Shown here: piece after piece, positions 10,137-19,350 of the stretch | Layout of the letters: every line of letters begins with the position of its first letter | How positions within the stretch are numbered: the first letter of the stretch is position 1 | Origin: Clostridium sartagoforme AAU1 | GTDB lineage: Bacteria > Bacillota > Clostridia > Clostridiales > Clostridiaceae | Length of the DNA: 50,739 nt | NCBI RefSeq assembly: GCF_000401215.1 | Contig: NZ_ASRV01000033.1 | Coordinates: 1 to 50,739 of the forward strand | Reading direction: 5' to 3' | Position numbers and translations under genes: made by a program | Notes under the pieces: model-generated | Databases searched by the model: none | What the model was told of the DNA's origin: nothing | What the model saw: only the letters and a program-made list of their open reading frames with translations

Positions 10137-11448
10137 CTTTGTACTCCTTCCATATTCTTAATTTATAAATCAAATAAGATATAACTCCTTTTAAAATACT
10201 TGAAATTGATATTGCTAACCATATTCCATTTACATCAAAAAACCTTATTAGTATTAAAGCTATAGGTATCCTTAGTATTGTAAAAACTATACTTATTATT
10301 GCTGGGATTTTAGGTAATCCAAGGCCTGTAAAAACTCCATTCGATATCATTTCTATAGTTGAAAATATCTGAGATACTCCTATAATTCTTAGATAATTAC
10401 TTGCAATATGAATAGTATTTTGTTCCCTAATAAATAATTTGACTAAAACTTCTGGAGTAAATATAAAAATTATTGTTATAAATAAAGAATATATAGCTCC
10501 AATACCTACTGATGTATTATATCCTTGATTTATTCTTCTAAATTGCTTTGCTCCATAATTTTGTCCTACAAAACTTGTTATGGCTCCATTTAATCCACCA
10601 ATAACCATATAAATTATTGATTCTATTTGAAGTCCAATTTTTTGTGCAGCTATTGCCTCTGATCCAAATCCTCCAACTATCCTAGCTAAAATTATATTTA
10701 TTAATGTAAATAAAATTCTTTGCATGGCCATTGGAGTCCCTAAAATTGTTATTTCTTTTATCTTTATTATATCTATTATATTTTCCTTATTTATTTTTAA
10801 AACTGTTTTTCCATTATATAAAAGTAATAGAAAAACTATTACTGTTCCTATTAAAGAAGCTATAGCCGCTCCACTTACTCCTAATTTTAAGCCATATATA
10901 AATATAGGATCTAAAATTATATTTACTACTATACCTATAATATTTATTATTAAAGCACTTTTATTATTTCCAAAACTATTAAAAATTCTAATAAATAAAG
11001 TATTAAAGAATGAAAAGAATAAAATTGGTCCATTTATAGCCAAATACTTATATGCTTCATTTTCCACTATAGGATTCCCTGTATTTAAAAATCCTATAAG
11101 ATTTCTACCAAATATTAAAACTACAATACAATATATTGATGCAACAAACAAATTTAGAATTATGCCTGAAGATATATACTCCTTAACTTCATTTTCCTTT
11201 TTTTCACCTATTGCATGAGCTACCTTTATTCCTGTACCTATTACAACAAAAGAGTTAATAGAATTACCAAGTCCAATAAAAAAACTCGCCGAACCTATAC
11301 TTGCTACTGCATCACTCCCAAGATTTCCAACCCATATCATATCAATTATATTATATGCAAATTGTAGAAATGAACTTGCCATTATAGGGATTGCTAAAGT
11401 TATTAAAACATTAAGAACTTTCCCTTTTGTAAGATCTATCTTTTTCAT
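10111..11448 (-). CDS. MATE-family multidrug/cation exporter
   Basis: A 445-residue protein with about twelve hydrophobic segments and the MATE-type N-terminus (LAIPIMASSFLQFAYNIIDM, then WVGNLGSDAVASIG). A second copy of the fold begins around ILGTPMAMQRILFTLINIIL. MATE proteins export cationic drugs or metabolites using H+ or Na+ gradients. It starts 19 bases after arsR and its 3' end overlaps gshF, so all three should be on one transcript. Substrate unknown; coupling to glutathione synthesis hints at export of toxic cations or thiol conjugates, but this is inference. Confidence 0.9.
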   Translation of the reverse strand: MKKIDLTKGKVLNVLITLAIPIMASSFLQFAYNIIDMIWVGNLGSDAVASIGSASFFIGLGNSINSFVVIGTGIKVAHAIGEKKENEVKEYISSGIILNLFVASIYCIVVLIFGRNLIGFLNTGNPIVENEAYKYLAINGPILFFSFFNTLFIRIFNSFGNNKSALIINIIGIVVNIILDPIFIYGLKLGVSGAAIASLIGTVIVFLLLLYNGKTVLKINKENIIDIIKIKEITILGTPMAMQRILFTLINIILARIVGGFGSEAIAAQKIGLQIESIIYMVIGGLNGAITSFVGQNYGAKQFRRINQGYNTSVGIGAIYSLFITIIFIFTPEVLVKLFIREQNTIHIASNYLRIIGVSQIFSTIEMISNGVFTGLGLPKIPAIISIVFTILRIPIALILIRFFDVNGIWLAISISSILKGVISYLIYKLRIWKEYKDVKCDQIT

Positions 11449-11467
11449 ATTTTCTCCTACTCTAAAT

Positions 11468-11785
11468 TTATTCTGACTTTTTATTTGCGCTACATATACA
11501 TTTTTCTTTACTATTTAATATTATATTTAGAAATTTCATAAGATCATTACAAATTTCATTATCTAAGCTATAATATATCCAGGTTCCTTCTTTTCTACAT
11601 TTTACTATTCCACAATCTATTAAAACTTTCATATGATGTGATAATGTTGGTTGAGTAAAATGAAAACTTTCTAATATTATGCAGGCACATTTTTCACCAC
11701 TTGATAACATATCTATGATTTTTACTCTATTTATTTCTCCAAGAGCTTTAAATATTCTTATATTTTTTTCATAGTTTTTAATCAT
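11468..11785 (-). CDS. ArsR/SmtB-family metalloregulatory repressor
   Basis: A 105-residue winged-helix protein. The ArsR core is clear: FKALGEINRVKIIDMLS, then the recognition helix region TQPTLSHHMKVLIDCGIV, and the wing RKEGTWIYYSL. Cysteines in the alpha3 region (EKCACIILE) match the metal-sensing ELCVCDL motif of arsenic/cadmium sensors, and a second Cys pair lies near the C-terminus (EKCICS). In this family metal binding releases the operator. It is the first gene of the operon with the MATE exporter and gshF, and three palindromes lie directly upstream, so autoregulation is likely. Arsenite, antimonite or cadmium are the natural candidates; the sequence alone does not say which. Confidence 0.92.
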   Translation of the reverse strand: MIKNYEKNIRIFKALGEINRVKIIDMLSSGEKCACIILESFHFTQPTLSHHMKVLIDCGIVKCRKEGTWIYYSLDNEICNDLMKFLNIILNSKEKCICSANKKSE

Positions 11786-11796
11786 AGTAACCTCCT

Positions 11797-11886
11797 TATA
11801 TAGATTGTTGTCTATATACTAATCTTAAAATATATAGACACATATCTATATATATCATACTTAAATATAGATTATTATCTATATTT
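11797..11886 (-). promoter_or_regulatory. Three tandem palindromic operator candidates upstream of arsR
   Basis: Three AT-rich palindromes built on TATAGA-N-TCTATA lie within 90 bases: 11797-11818 (five-base centre), 11833-11850 (six-base centre) and 11863-11886 (perfect, ATATAGAT-TATT-ATCTATAT). Such imperfect 12-2-12-like dyads are typical ArsR/SmtB operators. The first overlaps the space between the ribosome binding site and the likely promoter, so binding would block transcription of arsR, the MATE gene and gshF. Confidence 0.7.
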
Positions 11887-11929
11887 AGTCAATATAATTT
11901 CATTAATTGTATAATAAAATTATAAAATA

Positions 11930-11971
11930 AAAGTGATATTATATCTTTATATAAAAATATAATATCACTTT
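11930..11971 (-). terminator. Terminator after the RelA/SpoT-domain gene
   Basis: A perfect 15-bp stem (AAAGTGATATTATAT with ATATAATATCACTTT) and a 12-base loop are followed on the minus strand by TTATTTTAT. It lies seven bases past the stop codon at 11978. Confidence 0.8.
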
Positions 11972-11977
11972 ACCTTG

Positions 11978-12781
11978 CTACTTTTTACTTAAACTTTTTA
12001 GTTTATCTAGCTCTTCTTTTTGCTCTTCTATAACTTTTAAAAATTCTTCCTCTTTGTTAAACCATTCTTTACTAAGATCATTAATTAAAGATGCCATTTC
12101 ATCAGCACTTCCTACAATTCTGTTAAATAAAAGAAGATTTGATTTTAATATTTCCGGTATTTCTATATGTGAGTATCTTAATCTATGGTCTATTTCTCCA
12201 TAGCCTTCTTCAAATATTGTTCTAACTTGAATTTCAGCTATAACTTTTTCGTTAGTTGGATAAAACTCAACTAAATAATGAACAGATCTATATCCTGATA
12301 TTCTTGATCTTACTTCAATATCTAGTTCTTCAAACTTCTTAGTATTATCCCCTTCTCTTACATTTGCAGTAACCTCAATAACCTTCCAAGTCTTAGTGAT
12401 AAATTCATGAATATCCTGCCACTGATCTTTAAATATGTGTATTACTCTAATTCCAATTAAATCATTTATTTCATTTTTATAATTTTCTAACGTGAATTGA
12501 AAGTCTTCACCATATTTTAATTTTCTATCTTCAGTTTTTCTTATAATCTTTTCAATCAATCTATCAGGATTCTTTATTCTTGATTTTACTGAATGAATCA
12601 TTGGCTGAGAACGTAAAATATTAGATATAAAATCTGCTTGATTCTCATAAGATATTTCATAATCTACAAAATCATTATAAATATCATTTAAAGCTTTAAT
12701 ATCTATATTATTTTCTTTAATTTTCTCTTCTACATGTGGATATTTCAATATGAATTCATCTATTCTAAAACTCTTTTTCAT
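11978..12781 (-). CDS. Small alarmone synthetase-like RelA/SpoT domain protein
   Basis: A 267-residue protein with a single RelA/SpoT nucleotidyltransferase domain and no HD hydrolase, TGS or ACT domain. Visible motifs are SVKSRIKNPDRLIEKIIRK, DLIGIRVIHIF, EVRSRISGYRSVHYLVEF, the AEIQVRTIFEEGYGEIDH block and a C-terminal Glu/Lys-rich coiled coil. Proteins of this shape (RelP/RelQ and relatives) transfer pyrophosphate from ATP to GDP or GTP to make (p)ppGpp. The gene follows the YgiQ-type gene by 43 bases and is probably cotranscribed with it. Whether it is an active synthetase cannot be decided here. Confidence 0.85.
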   Translation of the reverse strand: MKKSFRIDEFILKYPHVEEKIKENNIDIKALNDIYNDFVDYEISYENQADFISNILRSQPMIHSVKSRIKNPDRLIEKIIRKTEDRKLKYGEDFQFTLENYKNEINDLIGIRVIHIFKDQWQDIHEFITKTWKVIEVTANVREGDNTKKFEELDIEVRSRISGYRSVHYLVEFYPTNEKVIAEIQVRTIFEEGYGEIDHRLRYSHIEIPEILKSNLLLFNRIVGSADEMASLINDLSKEWFNKEEEFLKVIEEQKEELDKLKSLSKK

Positions 12782-12824
12782 TTACTTATTCTCCTTTGGC
12801 TATAGGATTATTATATATTTCAAT

Positions 12825-14867
12825 TTATCTTCCTTGTCTACTACTCTTGCTATTTCTTGGACTAGATTTTTTCCCTTTAAACCCATCATATTTATCTCTA
12901 GTAGTTAACTTTCCATTTGAAGTAGGTTTATTTTCTTTTGTATTTGATTTTACTCCGGACCTTGAGGAAGAGCTTAATTTTGAGTTTAACTTAGAGTTTG
13001 ATTTTCTTGATTTTGAATTTACTTTAGATATTGGTTCTTCTTTTCTCATTTTAGAAATATATCTATCAGCTTTCGATTTTATTAAGCACTTAGGCCCATT
13101 TCCTATTAAATCTTCTCTTCCTGCTTTAACTAAAGCATCATGAACTAAATTATAGTTCTTAGGATTTTTAAATTGAAGAAGTGCTCTTTGCATAGCTTTT
13201 TCTTCTCTTGTCTTAGGAACATAAACTTCTTCGCCAGTTATAGGATTTATACCTGTATAAAACATAGCAGTTGATAAAGTTCCTGGAGTTGGATAAAAGT
13301 CTTGAACTTGCTCTGGTTGATATTTTGTATCTCTTAAATATTCAGCTAGTTCTATTGCCTCATTTAATCCGCTTCCTGGATGGCTTGACATCAAATATGG
13401 TATTAAATATTGTTCTTTTCCTAATTGCTTATTTATTTTAAAGAACTTTTCTCTAAACCTATCATAAGTATCACCCGATGGCTTACCCATATATTTTAGA
13501 GCATTAGGTGCTACATGTTCTGGTGCAACTTTTAACTGTCCACTAACATGATGTTCAACAAGTTCTTTAAAGAATGTATCATCCTTATCTGCCATTATAT
13601 AATCATATCTTAAGCCTGAACGAACAAATGCCTTTTTTACTTTAGGAAGCTTTCTTATTTTTCTTAATAGTCCTAAGAATTCACTATGATCTACTATTAA
13701 ATTTTTACATGGCTTTGGAGTTAAACATTGTTTACTCTTACATGCACCTATAGTAAGCTGAGTTTTACAAGCTGGCTTTCTAAAGTTTGCAGTTGGGCCT
13801 CCAACATCATGTATATATCCCTTAAAGTCTTTAAGATTTGTTATTTCAACAGCTTCGTCTAATATAGATGATTCACTTCTACTTTGCACTGCTCTTCCTT
13901 GATGAAATGTAATGGCACAAAATGAACAGTTACCAAAACATCCTCTTGAGCTTACTATACTAAATTTAACTTCTTCTAAAGCAGCAATTCCTCCAAATTC
14001 ATCATATATAGGATGACATTCTTTAGTATAAGGAAGAGAATAAACCTTGTCTAATTCTTCTCTTGTAAGTGGCATCTCTGGAGTGTTACAAACTACATAT
14101 CTATCTCCATGCTTCTGCACAAGAACTTTTCCTCTTACCGGATCTTGCTCTTCGTACTGTATTTTAAAAGCTTCAGCATATTTCATCTTATCCTTTGTAA
14201 CTTCTTCTCTTGAAGGTAACAATTTATAATCACCATAAATTTCTTCTAATGAATCTATTGCATATGTAGTTCCATTTATATGTCTTATGTATTTTGCTTC
14301 AAATCCATCATTTAAAGAATTTGCAACTTCTACAATTTGCTTTTCACTCATTCCATATATTAAAAGGTCAGCACCACTATCTATAAGTATTGAATTTCTT
14401 ACGTTATTATCCCAATAATCATAGTGAGCTAATCTTCTTAAACTTGCTTCTAACCCACCTATAACTATATCTATATTTTTATAAGCCTCTTTTATTTTAT
14501 TACAATAGACTATTGTAGCTCTATCTGGTCTTGCACCCATTTTCCCACCTGGGGTATAAAGATCTTTATCTCTTTTTCTCTTACTTACAGTATAATGATT
14601 AACCATAGGGTCCATATTTCCACCATTAACTAAGAACGCAAGCCTTGGTCTTCCAAGTTTCATAAAGTCATCTGTACTATGCCAGTCTGGCTGTGGAATT
14701 ATACCTACTTTGTATCCTGCACTTTCTAAAACTCTTGAAATAATTGCTGTTCCAAAACTATGATGATCTATATAAGCATCCCCTGTAACTATTATAAAGT
14801 CACATTGTTCCCATCCACGTTCTTGCATATCCTCTTTACTAATTGGTAAAAATCTATTATTTAACAT
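12825..14867 (-). CDS. YgiQ-family radical SAM protein
   Basis: The protein has 680 residues. The N-terminal domain matches the YgiQ family ([22 protein letters not shown], then [19 protein letters not shown]). The radical SAM cluster motif [20 protein letters not shown] has the CxxxCxxC spacing for a 4Fe-4S cluster. A further Cys group ([21 protein letters not shown]) may bind a second cluster. The last 60 residues are a Ser/Lys/Asn-rich basic tail, probably disordered and RNA-binding. The reaction is not established for most members of the family. It is the first gene of a likely operon with the alarmone synthetase gene. Confidence 0.92.
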   Translation of the reverse strand: MLNNRFLPISKEDMQERGWEQCDFIIVTGDAYIDHHSFGTAIISRVLESAGYKVGIIPQPDWHSTDDFMKLGRPRLAFLVNGGNMDPMVNHYTVSKRKRDKDLYTPGGKMGARPDRATIVYCNKIKEAYKNIDIVIGGLEASLRRLAHYDYWDNNVRNSILIDSGADLLIYGMSEKQIVEVANSLNDGFEAKYIRHINGTTYAIDSLEEIYGDYKLLPSREEVTKDKMKYAEAFKIQYEEQDPVRGKVLVQKHGDRYVVCNTPEMPLTREELDKVYSLPYTKECHPIYDEFGGIAALEEVKFSIVSSRGCFGNCSFCAITFHQGRAVQSRSESSILDEAVEITNLKDFKGYIHDVGGPTANFRKPACKTQLTIGACKSKQCLTPKPCKNLIVDHSEFLGLLRKIRKLPKVKKAFVRSGLRYDYIMADKDDTFFKELVEHHVSGQLKVAPEHVAPNALKYMGKPSGDTYDRFREKFFKINKQLGKEQYLIPYLMSSHPGSGLNEAIELAEYLRDTKYQPEQVQDFYPTPGTLSTAMFYTGINPITGEEVYVPKTREEKAMQRALLQFKNPKNYNLVHDALVKAGREDLIGNGPKCLIKSKADRYISKMRKEEPISKVNSKSRKSNSKLNSKLSSSSRSGVKSNTKENKPTSNGKLTTRDKYDGFKGKKSSPRNSKSSRQGR

Positions 14868-15107
14868 TTAAACCCTCACTTTTTTAAATTGAAAATTAAT
14901 AATGTAATCTTGTATTAGTTCTTATATATCAATATTAACATTACGTCTAATGATTATAACATTTTAAATAAATTAAATCATTTATTTTTTATATTTTATT
15001 AATTTCCAAATTAATAAATTTGTTGATAAAATTTAATATTCATTATTTTATATAGCCTCAATAGATTTCTAAATTCAAAAAATTTATATATAGTCTGTTT
15101 AATCTAT

Positions 15108-15137
15108 TTGTAATTTTATATTTATGTAATATATAAT
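15108..15137 (+). promoter_or_regulatory. Candidate sigma-A promoter for yjdF
   Basis: TTGTAA at 15108-15113 and TATAAT at 15132-15137 are separated by 18 bases. Transcription would start close to 15144, just before the riboswitch. The rest of the intergenic stretch from 14868 to here is AT-rich, and I see no gene in it. Confidence 0.55.
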
Positions 15138-15155
15138 AATTTCATGGAGATAAAA

Positions 15156-15228
15156 ACACAGTTTCGGTTGGTAGTCCGAACCTATTCATTAAATCTATAG
15201 CAGTAACCTGCCCTCCTGGGGTTGTCCA
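15156..15228 (+). ncRNA. yjdF RNA motif (azaaromatic-sensing riboswitch)
   Basis: The conserved blocks of the yjdF motif are present in order: CAGTTTCGGTTGGTAGTCCG, AAATCTATAGCAGTAACC and TGCCCTCCTGGGG. It lies directly upstream of a yjdF gene, its usual position. Known members bind a wide range of azaaromatic heterocycles. CCTCCT (about 15211-15216) is complementary to the AGGAGG ribosome binding site at about 15255, which suggests that translation start may be controlled by pairing; this is my inference. Confidence 0.85.
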
Positions 15229-15267
15229 TTTTCCATTAATAATTTTTAAAAACAGGAGGAAAATTTT

Positions 15268-15684
15268 ATGTATGCAAATTCAAAATTAACTGTATTTTTT
15301 GAAGACCCATTTTGGGTAGGTATCTTTGAAAAATCCGAAGAAAATTATCTATGCTTTTGTAGAATAGTTTTTGGTCCTGAGCCAAAAGATTATGAGGTGT
15401 ATGATTTCTTATTAAAAGAATACAATAAGTGTAAATTTAGCCCCCCTCTATCTGATGATAAAATTGAACAAAGAAGAATTAATCCTAAAAGACTTCAAAA
15501 GAAAATAAAAAAAGAAGTTCAAGAAATTCAAATTGGATCAAAGGCACAAATTGCTATGAAAAAACAATTAGAAGAAAGAAAACTTGAAAGAAGAAAGATT
15601 TCAAAAGAAAAAAAAGAACAAGAAAAAGATAGACAATTTTTGATACGCCAACAAAAAAAGAAAGAAAAACACAAAGGACATTAA
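15268..15684 (+). CDS. yjdF: YjdF family protein (DUF2992)
   Basis: A 138-residue cytosolic protein. The N-terminal half is the conserved YjdF domain (KLTVFFEDPFWVGIFEK, CRIVFGPEPKDYEVYDFLL, RINPKRLQKKIKKE). The C-terminal half is a highly charged Lys/Glu/Arg coiled-coil tail (RKISKEKKEQEKDRQFL), as usual in Firmicute homologues. The biochemical role is unknown; riboswitch control in many Firmicutes suggests a response to aromatic heterocyclic compounds. ATG at 15268 has AGGAGG eight bases before it. It is one of only two plus-strand genes in the window and is transcribed alone. Confidence 0.93.
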   Translation: MYANSKLTVFFEDPFWVGIFEKSEENYLCFCRIVFGPEPKDYEVYDFLLKEYNKCKFSPPLSDDKIEQRRINPKRLQKKIKKEVQEIQIGSKAQIAMKKQLEERKLERRKISKEKKEQEKDRQFLIRQQKKKEKHKGH

Positions 15685-15689
15685 TTATT

Positions 15690-15972
15690 TTGCGAAGCAA
15701 AATAGTGAAAAGGGAAAGAGTGAAAAAGTGAAAAAGTGAATAGTGATGGAAAAAATCCTTTGAGGATTTTTTCCTCAACTCTTTCATTCCTTCACTCTTT
15801 CACTTTTTCATTTAATTTTACTTAGCAAAATACTATACCCGTTACCTGTTACCTGTTACTTGTGTTCCCTGTTACCTATTCCCTGTTACTTGTTCCATAT
15901 TCCCTTACACCCCTTATAATCCGAAACCGTGCACTGTGCCTTGTGAACTGTGAACTGAAAATTGCTTCGCAA
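15690..15972. repeat. Repeat-rich spacer flanked by inverted TTGCGAAGCAA
   Basis: The gene-free segment after yjdF begins with TTGCGAAGCAA (15690-15700) and ends with its reverse complement (15962-15972). Inside are GTGAAAAA-type tandem units (about 15703-15740) facing a complementary TTTCACTTTTTC block (about 15795-15810). These are followed by tandem GTTACCTGTT/GTTCCCTG units (15840-15900) and CACTGTG/GTGAACTGTGAACT units (15925-15957). Parts recur at 7716-7737 and 20140-20212. It carries no gene. It resembles dispersed non-coding repeats seen in clostridial genomes. Confidence 0.7.
15748..15774 (+). terminator. Hairpin terminator candidate after yjdF
   Basis: A perfect 11-bp stem, GGAAAAAATCC with GGATTTTTTCC and a five-base loop, lies about 65 bases past the yjdF stop. 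The T-run is inside the stem, so it could stop transcripts from both sides. Confidence 0.6.
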
Positions 15973-15973
15973 T

Positions 15974-16770
15974 TTAAATCGCCTTATCCCTATGAATATA
16001 TCTAGAATTCTTATTTATTGCTAAAAACATAATTATTGCTGCTATTGATGCAAGTAGAACTAAAGATTGTATATACGGCATAAAGTTATAGCTTCCTTTT
16101 TGCCAGAAATCAATAAAATCACCACATATATAAGTTGTTGGTAACAAATATGCAACTTTCATTAATAACTCTGGAAAATCTTTTGCTTGTACTCCAAACA
16201 TTCCACTTAAAATCATTATTGCAAAATAAAGTAACATTGTTATAGAATAAGTTGGTCCAAACTTCTTAAAAAATAAAGATATCCCATGAGCCAATGCAAA
16301 AAATATTATAGCAAGAAAATATAGTGAGCCTATTAAAACTAATGCTGAAGAAAATGATGGAACCTGTATTTTTAATGTTAAAAAAGATACTATTCCATAA
16401 ATAATTATAGCTACTGTCATAAAAATTAAATAAGCTAATATTTTAGATATAATCAAATCTTTTTCACGATATCCAAACAATCTAAAACGAAGAGGAATTC
16501 CTTTTTCAAGTTCTTGTGAAAAAGTTGCTGAATATGATACAAACACAGTAGCTAATGGAATCATTAAACTATTACTTATAAATATACTAGTCATTATAAC
16601 TTCTCTAAATTCTTCTGGAGATTTTGAAGAAATTATATTCCCTAAAAAATAGACATGAATATTGGGAAAACAACTCCAAATATTATTGAAAATATATTTC
16701 CTACTAAATTTCTTAATTCATACTTAACTAAATTATATCTAACTAATTTTGCTTTCAAGGGTCTCACCAT
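15974..16770 (-). pseudogene. ABC-2 type permease, one frameshift near the N-terminus
   Basis: The main frame (15974-16594) encodes about five membrane helices of an ABC-2 permease (FVSYSATFSQELEKGIPLR, LRFRLFGYREKDLI, TTYICGDFIDF). The missing N-terminus lies upstream in another frame: the ATG at 16770 starts MVRPLKAKLVRYNLVKYELR and a first helix IFSIIFGVVFPIFMSIF. Adding one T to the T6 run (minus strand of 16644-16649) joins them as SIFLGNIISSKSPEEF and gives 265 residues, a normal length. The repaired gene overlaps the ATPase gene by 32 bases, so the two form one exporter. As it stands the product lacks its first helix. Loss of one base in a homopolymer could be real or a sequencing error. 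Confidence 0.8.
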
Positions 16771-17638
16771 CCTTTTGATAAACTTCATTTTTACTTTTAG
16801 CATTAATACTCATTATTTCTATATCTGAATTACTTCTTTTAAAGCTTATATCTTTTTCTATTAAAAGCTTTGATACTTCTAATTCTTCTTCTATACTGAA
16901 ACTAGGAATTGCTATTAAATGCTTTGGAGATTTTATTTTTCTAAAATCCTTTGTGATTTCAATATTTTCACTTGTTTTAGATAAAGTTATGATGGAATTT
17001 CCACAATATTTTTTAAACAATTCTTCTTTACTTCCAAAATCAATAACTCTACCATTTTCTAATATTAATATTTTATTAGTTAATTGCTCTAGCTCTTCAT
17101 AATAATGAGATACTATACAAATAGTTGTATTTTTATTTCTGTACCATTCTTCAATTTTACTCATTAATTGCTGTCTTGTTTCAAAATCAAGGCCTGAAGT
17201 AACTTCGTCAAAAAATACTAGTGGTGAATCTTGAATTAAAACCAATATTATAGTAAGTCTTTGTTTTTGCCCTCCTGAAAGTGCACTATACCTTTTATTT
17301 AAGCACTTATCAAAGTCGAAAAAATTAATTAAATCTTGTAACCTTTTATTCTTATTAATTTTTGTATCTAAAACAGCTTCTATTATATGCTTAACTGCCA
17401 TTGTCTCTGCATAATTATTGCTTTGCATATGTGCAGATATATCCTCAGGCCTTATATTAGTATTGATAGATCCGTTATAATTAATAAGTCCTAAAATTGA
17501 TTTAACTAAAGTAGTTTTTCCTGCACCATTTGAACCTATTATTCCAATTCTATCTCCTGCCTCAAATTTAATAGGAGATTTTATTAATAAAGCTACTTCT
17601 TTTCCATATTTAACTTCTAAGTTATTTATAGTAATCAC
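16739..17638 (-). CDS. ABC transporter ATP-binding protein
   Basis: A 299-residue cytosolic ATPase with Walker A GSNGAGKTTL, signature LSGGQKQRL, Walker B PLVFFDEVTSGLDFETR and switch His in IVSHYYEEL. The last 80 residues form an extra C-terminal domain, as in drug or lantibiotic-type exporters. It pairs with the permease that overlaps its 3' end. The sensor kinase and response regulator genes lie upstream on the same strand, 152 bases away. A two-component system next to an ABC exporter commonly senses an envelope-active compound and induces the pump. The substrate is unknown. Confidence 0.9.
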   Translation of the reverse strand: MITINNLEVKYGKEVALLIKSPIKFEAGDRIGIIGSNGAGKTTLVKSILGLINYNGSINTNIRPEDISAHMQSNNYAETMAVKHIIEAVLDTKINKNKRLQDLINFFDFDKCLNKRYSALSGGQKQRLTIILVLIQDSPLVFFDEVTSGLDFETRQQLMSKIEEWYRNKNTTICIVSHYYEELEQLTNKILILENGRVIDFGSKEELFKKYCGNSIITLSKTSENIEITKDFRKIKSPKHLIAIPSFSIEEELEVSKLLIEKDISFKRSNSDIEIMSINAKSKNEVYQKDGETLESKIS

Positions 17639-17790
17639 TATTGCTCCCCCTTTGTCTTAATTTCTATACTCTAAGTATATTACCTTGGTATGAATTTCCT
17701 GTGAATTTAATATGCAAATGTTCTGTAGCTTTAATTCATGTTAATAGGAATTTATTAAAGATTATTCAAAGGGTAAGTTTTTATAAATTC

Positions 17791-19350
17791 CTAAAAATTA
17801 AAATATACTATTGCTTCTACTCCATTGCTTATATTATTAATTTCTATCTTATAACCTAATAAATTTGAATAATAATATGCTATATAAAGCCCTAAACCAC
17901 TTCCCCTATTTTCTGAATTACTTGATACAAAAGCATCAAATATATTAGGCAAAAGTTCTTCATCTATATGAGCTCCATAATTTACTATTATAAGGCTGCC
18001 TTCATTTAAAGTTATTTTTATATTATTTTCTCTATCTGTGTATCTTACTGCATTTGCAATTAAATTATCTATAATCTTATACATTAAATGATAATCTGTA
18101 TCTAAGTTTATATTCTTTAATTCTCTTTCTACATTTATAAATTTCTCTTTTATTTGGATTTCATGTTGAATTAATATTTCTTCTATTAAATCATTTATAT
18201 TAATCATTTTCTTATTTATATCTTTATTATTAAGGTTTAATATTTCATCAATAATCTTTCTAATCGATTGGAGTTGAGCTTTAACTTTTGGCAAATATTC
18301 CTTTGTATTTTTATATTTTCCTACTTCATCTATCATTCCTTCTACAAGTAAAAGCGATGCAGCAACTGGTGTTTTTAATTGATGCGAAGATGCCCTTAAA
18401 AATACATCTTGTCTTTTATTTTCAGTAATCAATAATTTATTTTTTTCTTCTAAACTTTTAAAGCTTTCATTTAATTTAATATATAGTTCGTTTAATGTAT
18501 TTCCTAAAACCGAAATTTCATCTTCTCCTTGAATTTCTATAGGATAAATATTATTTATGTTATTATTTTTTATAAATTCAGCATGATTAGCTAACCTTTT
18601 TATTGGAACTATTATTTTTCTTGAAAAATAATATGTTGAGAGCAATATTATTAATATAAGTACTGATACTATCATTGGTAAGCTTTGAAATACTATTGAT
18701 GTAATTTCCTCTATCTTTGGAGTCATTACAGATAACAATGAAATTATAATATCTCCATTTCTTATTGTAATTGCAGAGTAAACTGTATAATAATTTATTC
18801 CATCAAAGCTATTAAATTCATAAATAATAGTATCATCTGAAGCAATACTCATTTTACTTGAATCCTCAGTAAATACATTAACATTATTACTTTTACTAAA
18901 TTCAAATTTTACTGGTAATTCTTCAATAAATACTTTTTTATTGAAGCTTTCTTTTAATGTATCCAAAACCTTAATATCATAGTTTTCAAGTTCTTTAATT
19001 TCATCAATATTATTAGAATAATATCTAAACTCATCTATTAATTTAATTAAATTGCTATCTTTAATGGTAAACTTTGCTGTTCCAAATCTATTAGCCGCAT
19101 ATACATTATCTCCACTTGATGGAATCATAAGACTTATTGTACCTGATGGATTAGGTGAGTATATACTATTATAATCCTTATTTTCAATATAGTTCTCTTG
19201 AATCTTCTTTATAGATTGATAATGACTTTTTCTCAAATGATCAATATATAATGAGGGTAACATAACCACAAAATAAATTATTATTAGTGATACAATTGTC
19301 CCTACAAGTATAGAACTATAAATAAAAGTCTTTTTAGATAAATTCATCAA
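17791..19350 (-). CDS. Membrane sensor histidine kinase
   Basis: A 519-residue kinase. It has an N-terminal helix (SSILVGTIVSLIIIYFVVML), an extracytoplasmic sensor region of about 200 residues, a second helix (LPMIVSVLILIILLSTYYF) and a HAMP linker (VPIKRLANHAEFI). A DHp domain follows with the phosphorylated His near residue 323 (ASSHQLKTPVAASL), then a catalytic domain with an N box (DNLIANAVRYTDRENN) and a G box (GSGLGLYIAYY). It overlaps the response regulator gene by four bases (ATGA), so the pair is coupled. The ligand is not known; the ABC exporter genes downstream may be targets. Confidence 0.93.
   Translation of the reverse strand: MMNLSKKTFIYSSILVGTIVSLIIIYFVVMLPSLYIDHLRKSHYQSIKKIQENYIENKDYNSIYSPNPSGTISLMIPSSGDNVYAANRFGTAKFTIKDSNLIKLIDEFRYYSNNIDEIKELENYDIKVLDTLKESFNKKVFIEELPVKFEFSKSNNVNVFTEDSSKMSIASDDTIIYEFNSFDGINYYTVYSAITIRNGDIIISLLSVMTPKIEEITSIVFQSLPMIVSVLILIILLSTYYFSRKIIVPIKRLANHAEFIKNNNINNIYPIEIQGEDEISVLGNTLNELYIKLNESFKSLEEKNKLLITENKRQDVFLRASSHQLKTPVAASLLLVEGMIDEVGKYKNTKEYLPKVKAQLQSIRKIIDEILNLNNKDINKKMININDLIEEILIQHEIQIKEKFINVERELKNINLDTDYHLMYKIIDNLIANAVRYTDRENNIKITLNEGSLIIVNYGAHIDEELLPNIFDAFVSSNSENRGSGLGLYIAYYYSNLLGYKIEINNISNGVEAIVYFNF

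Noticed and set aside
10724-11218. Plus-strand frame of 164 codons inside the MATE gene
   Set aside because: Antisense shadow of a membrane protein gene; no ribosome binding site or family.
15703-15830. CRISPR array in the GTGAAAAA/GTTACCTGTT repeats
   Set aside because: Units are short and adjacent with no uniform spacers and no cas genes; these are tandem low-complexity repeats.
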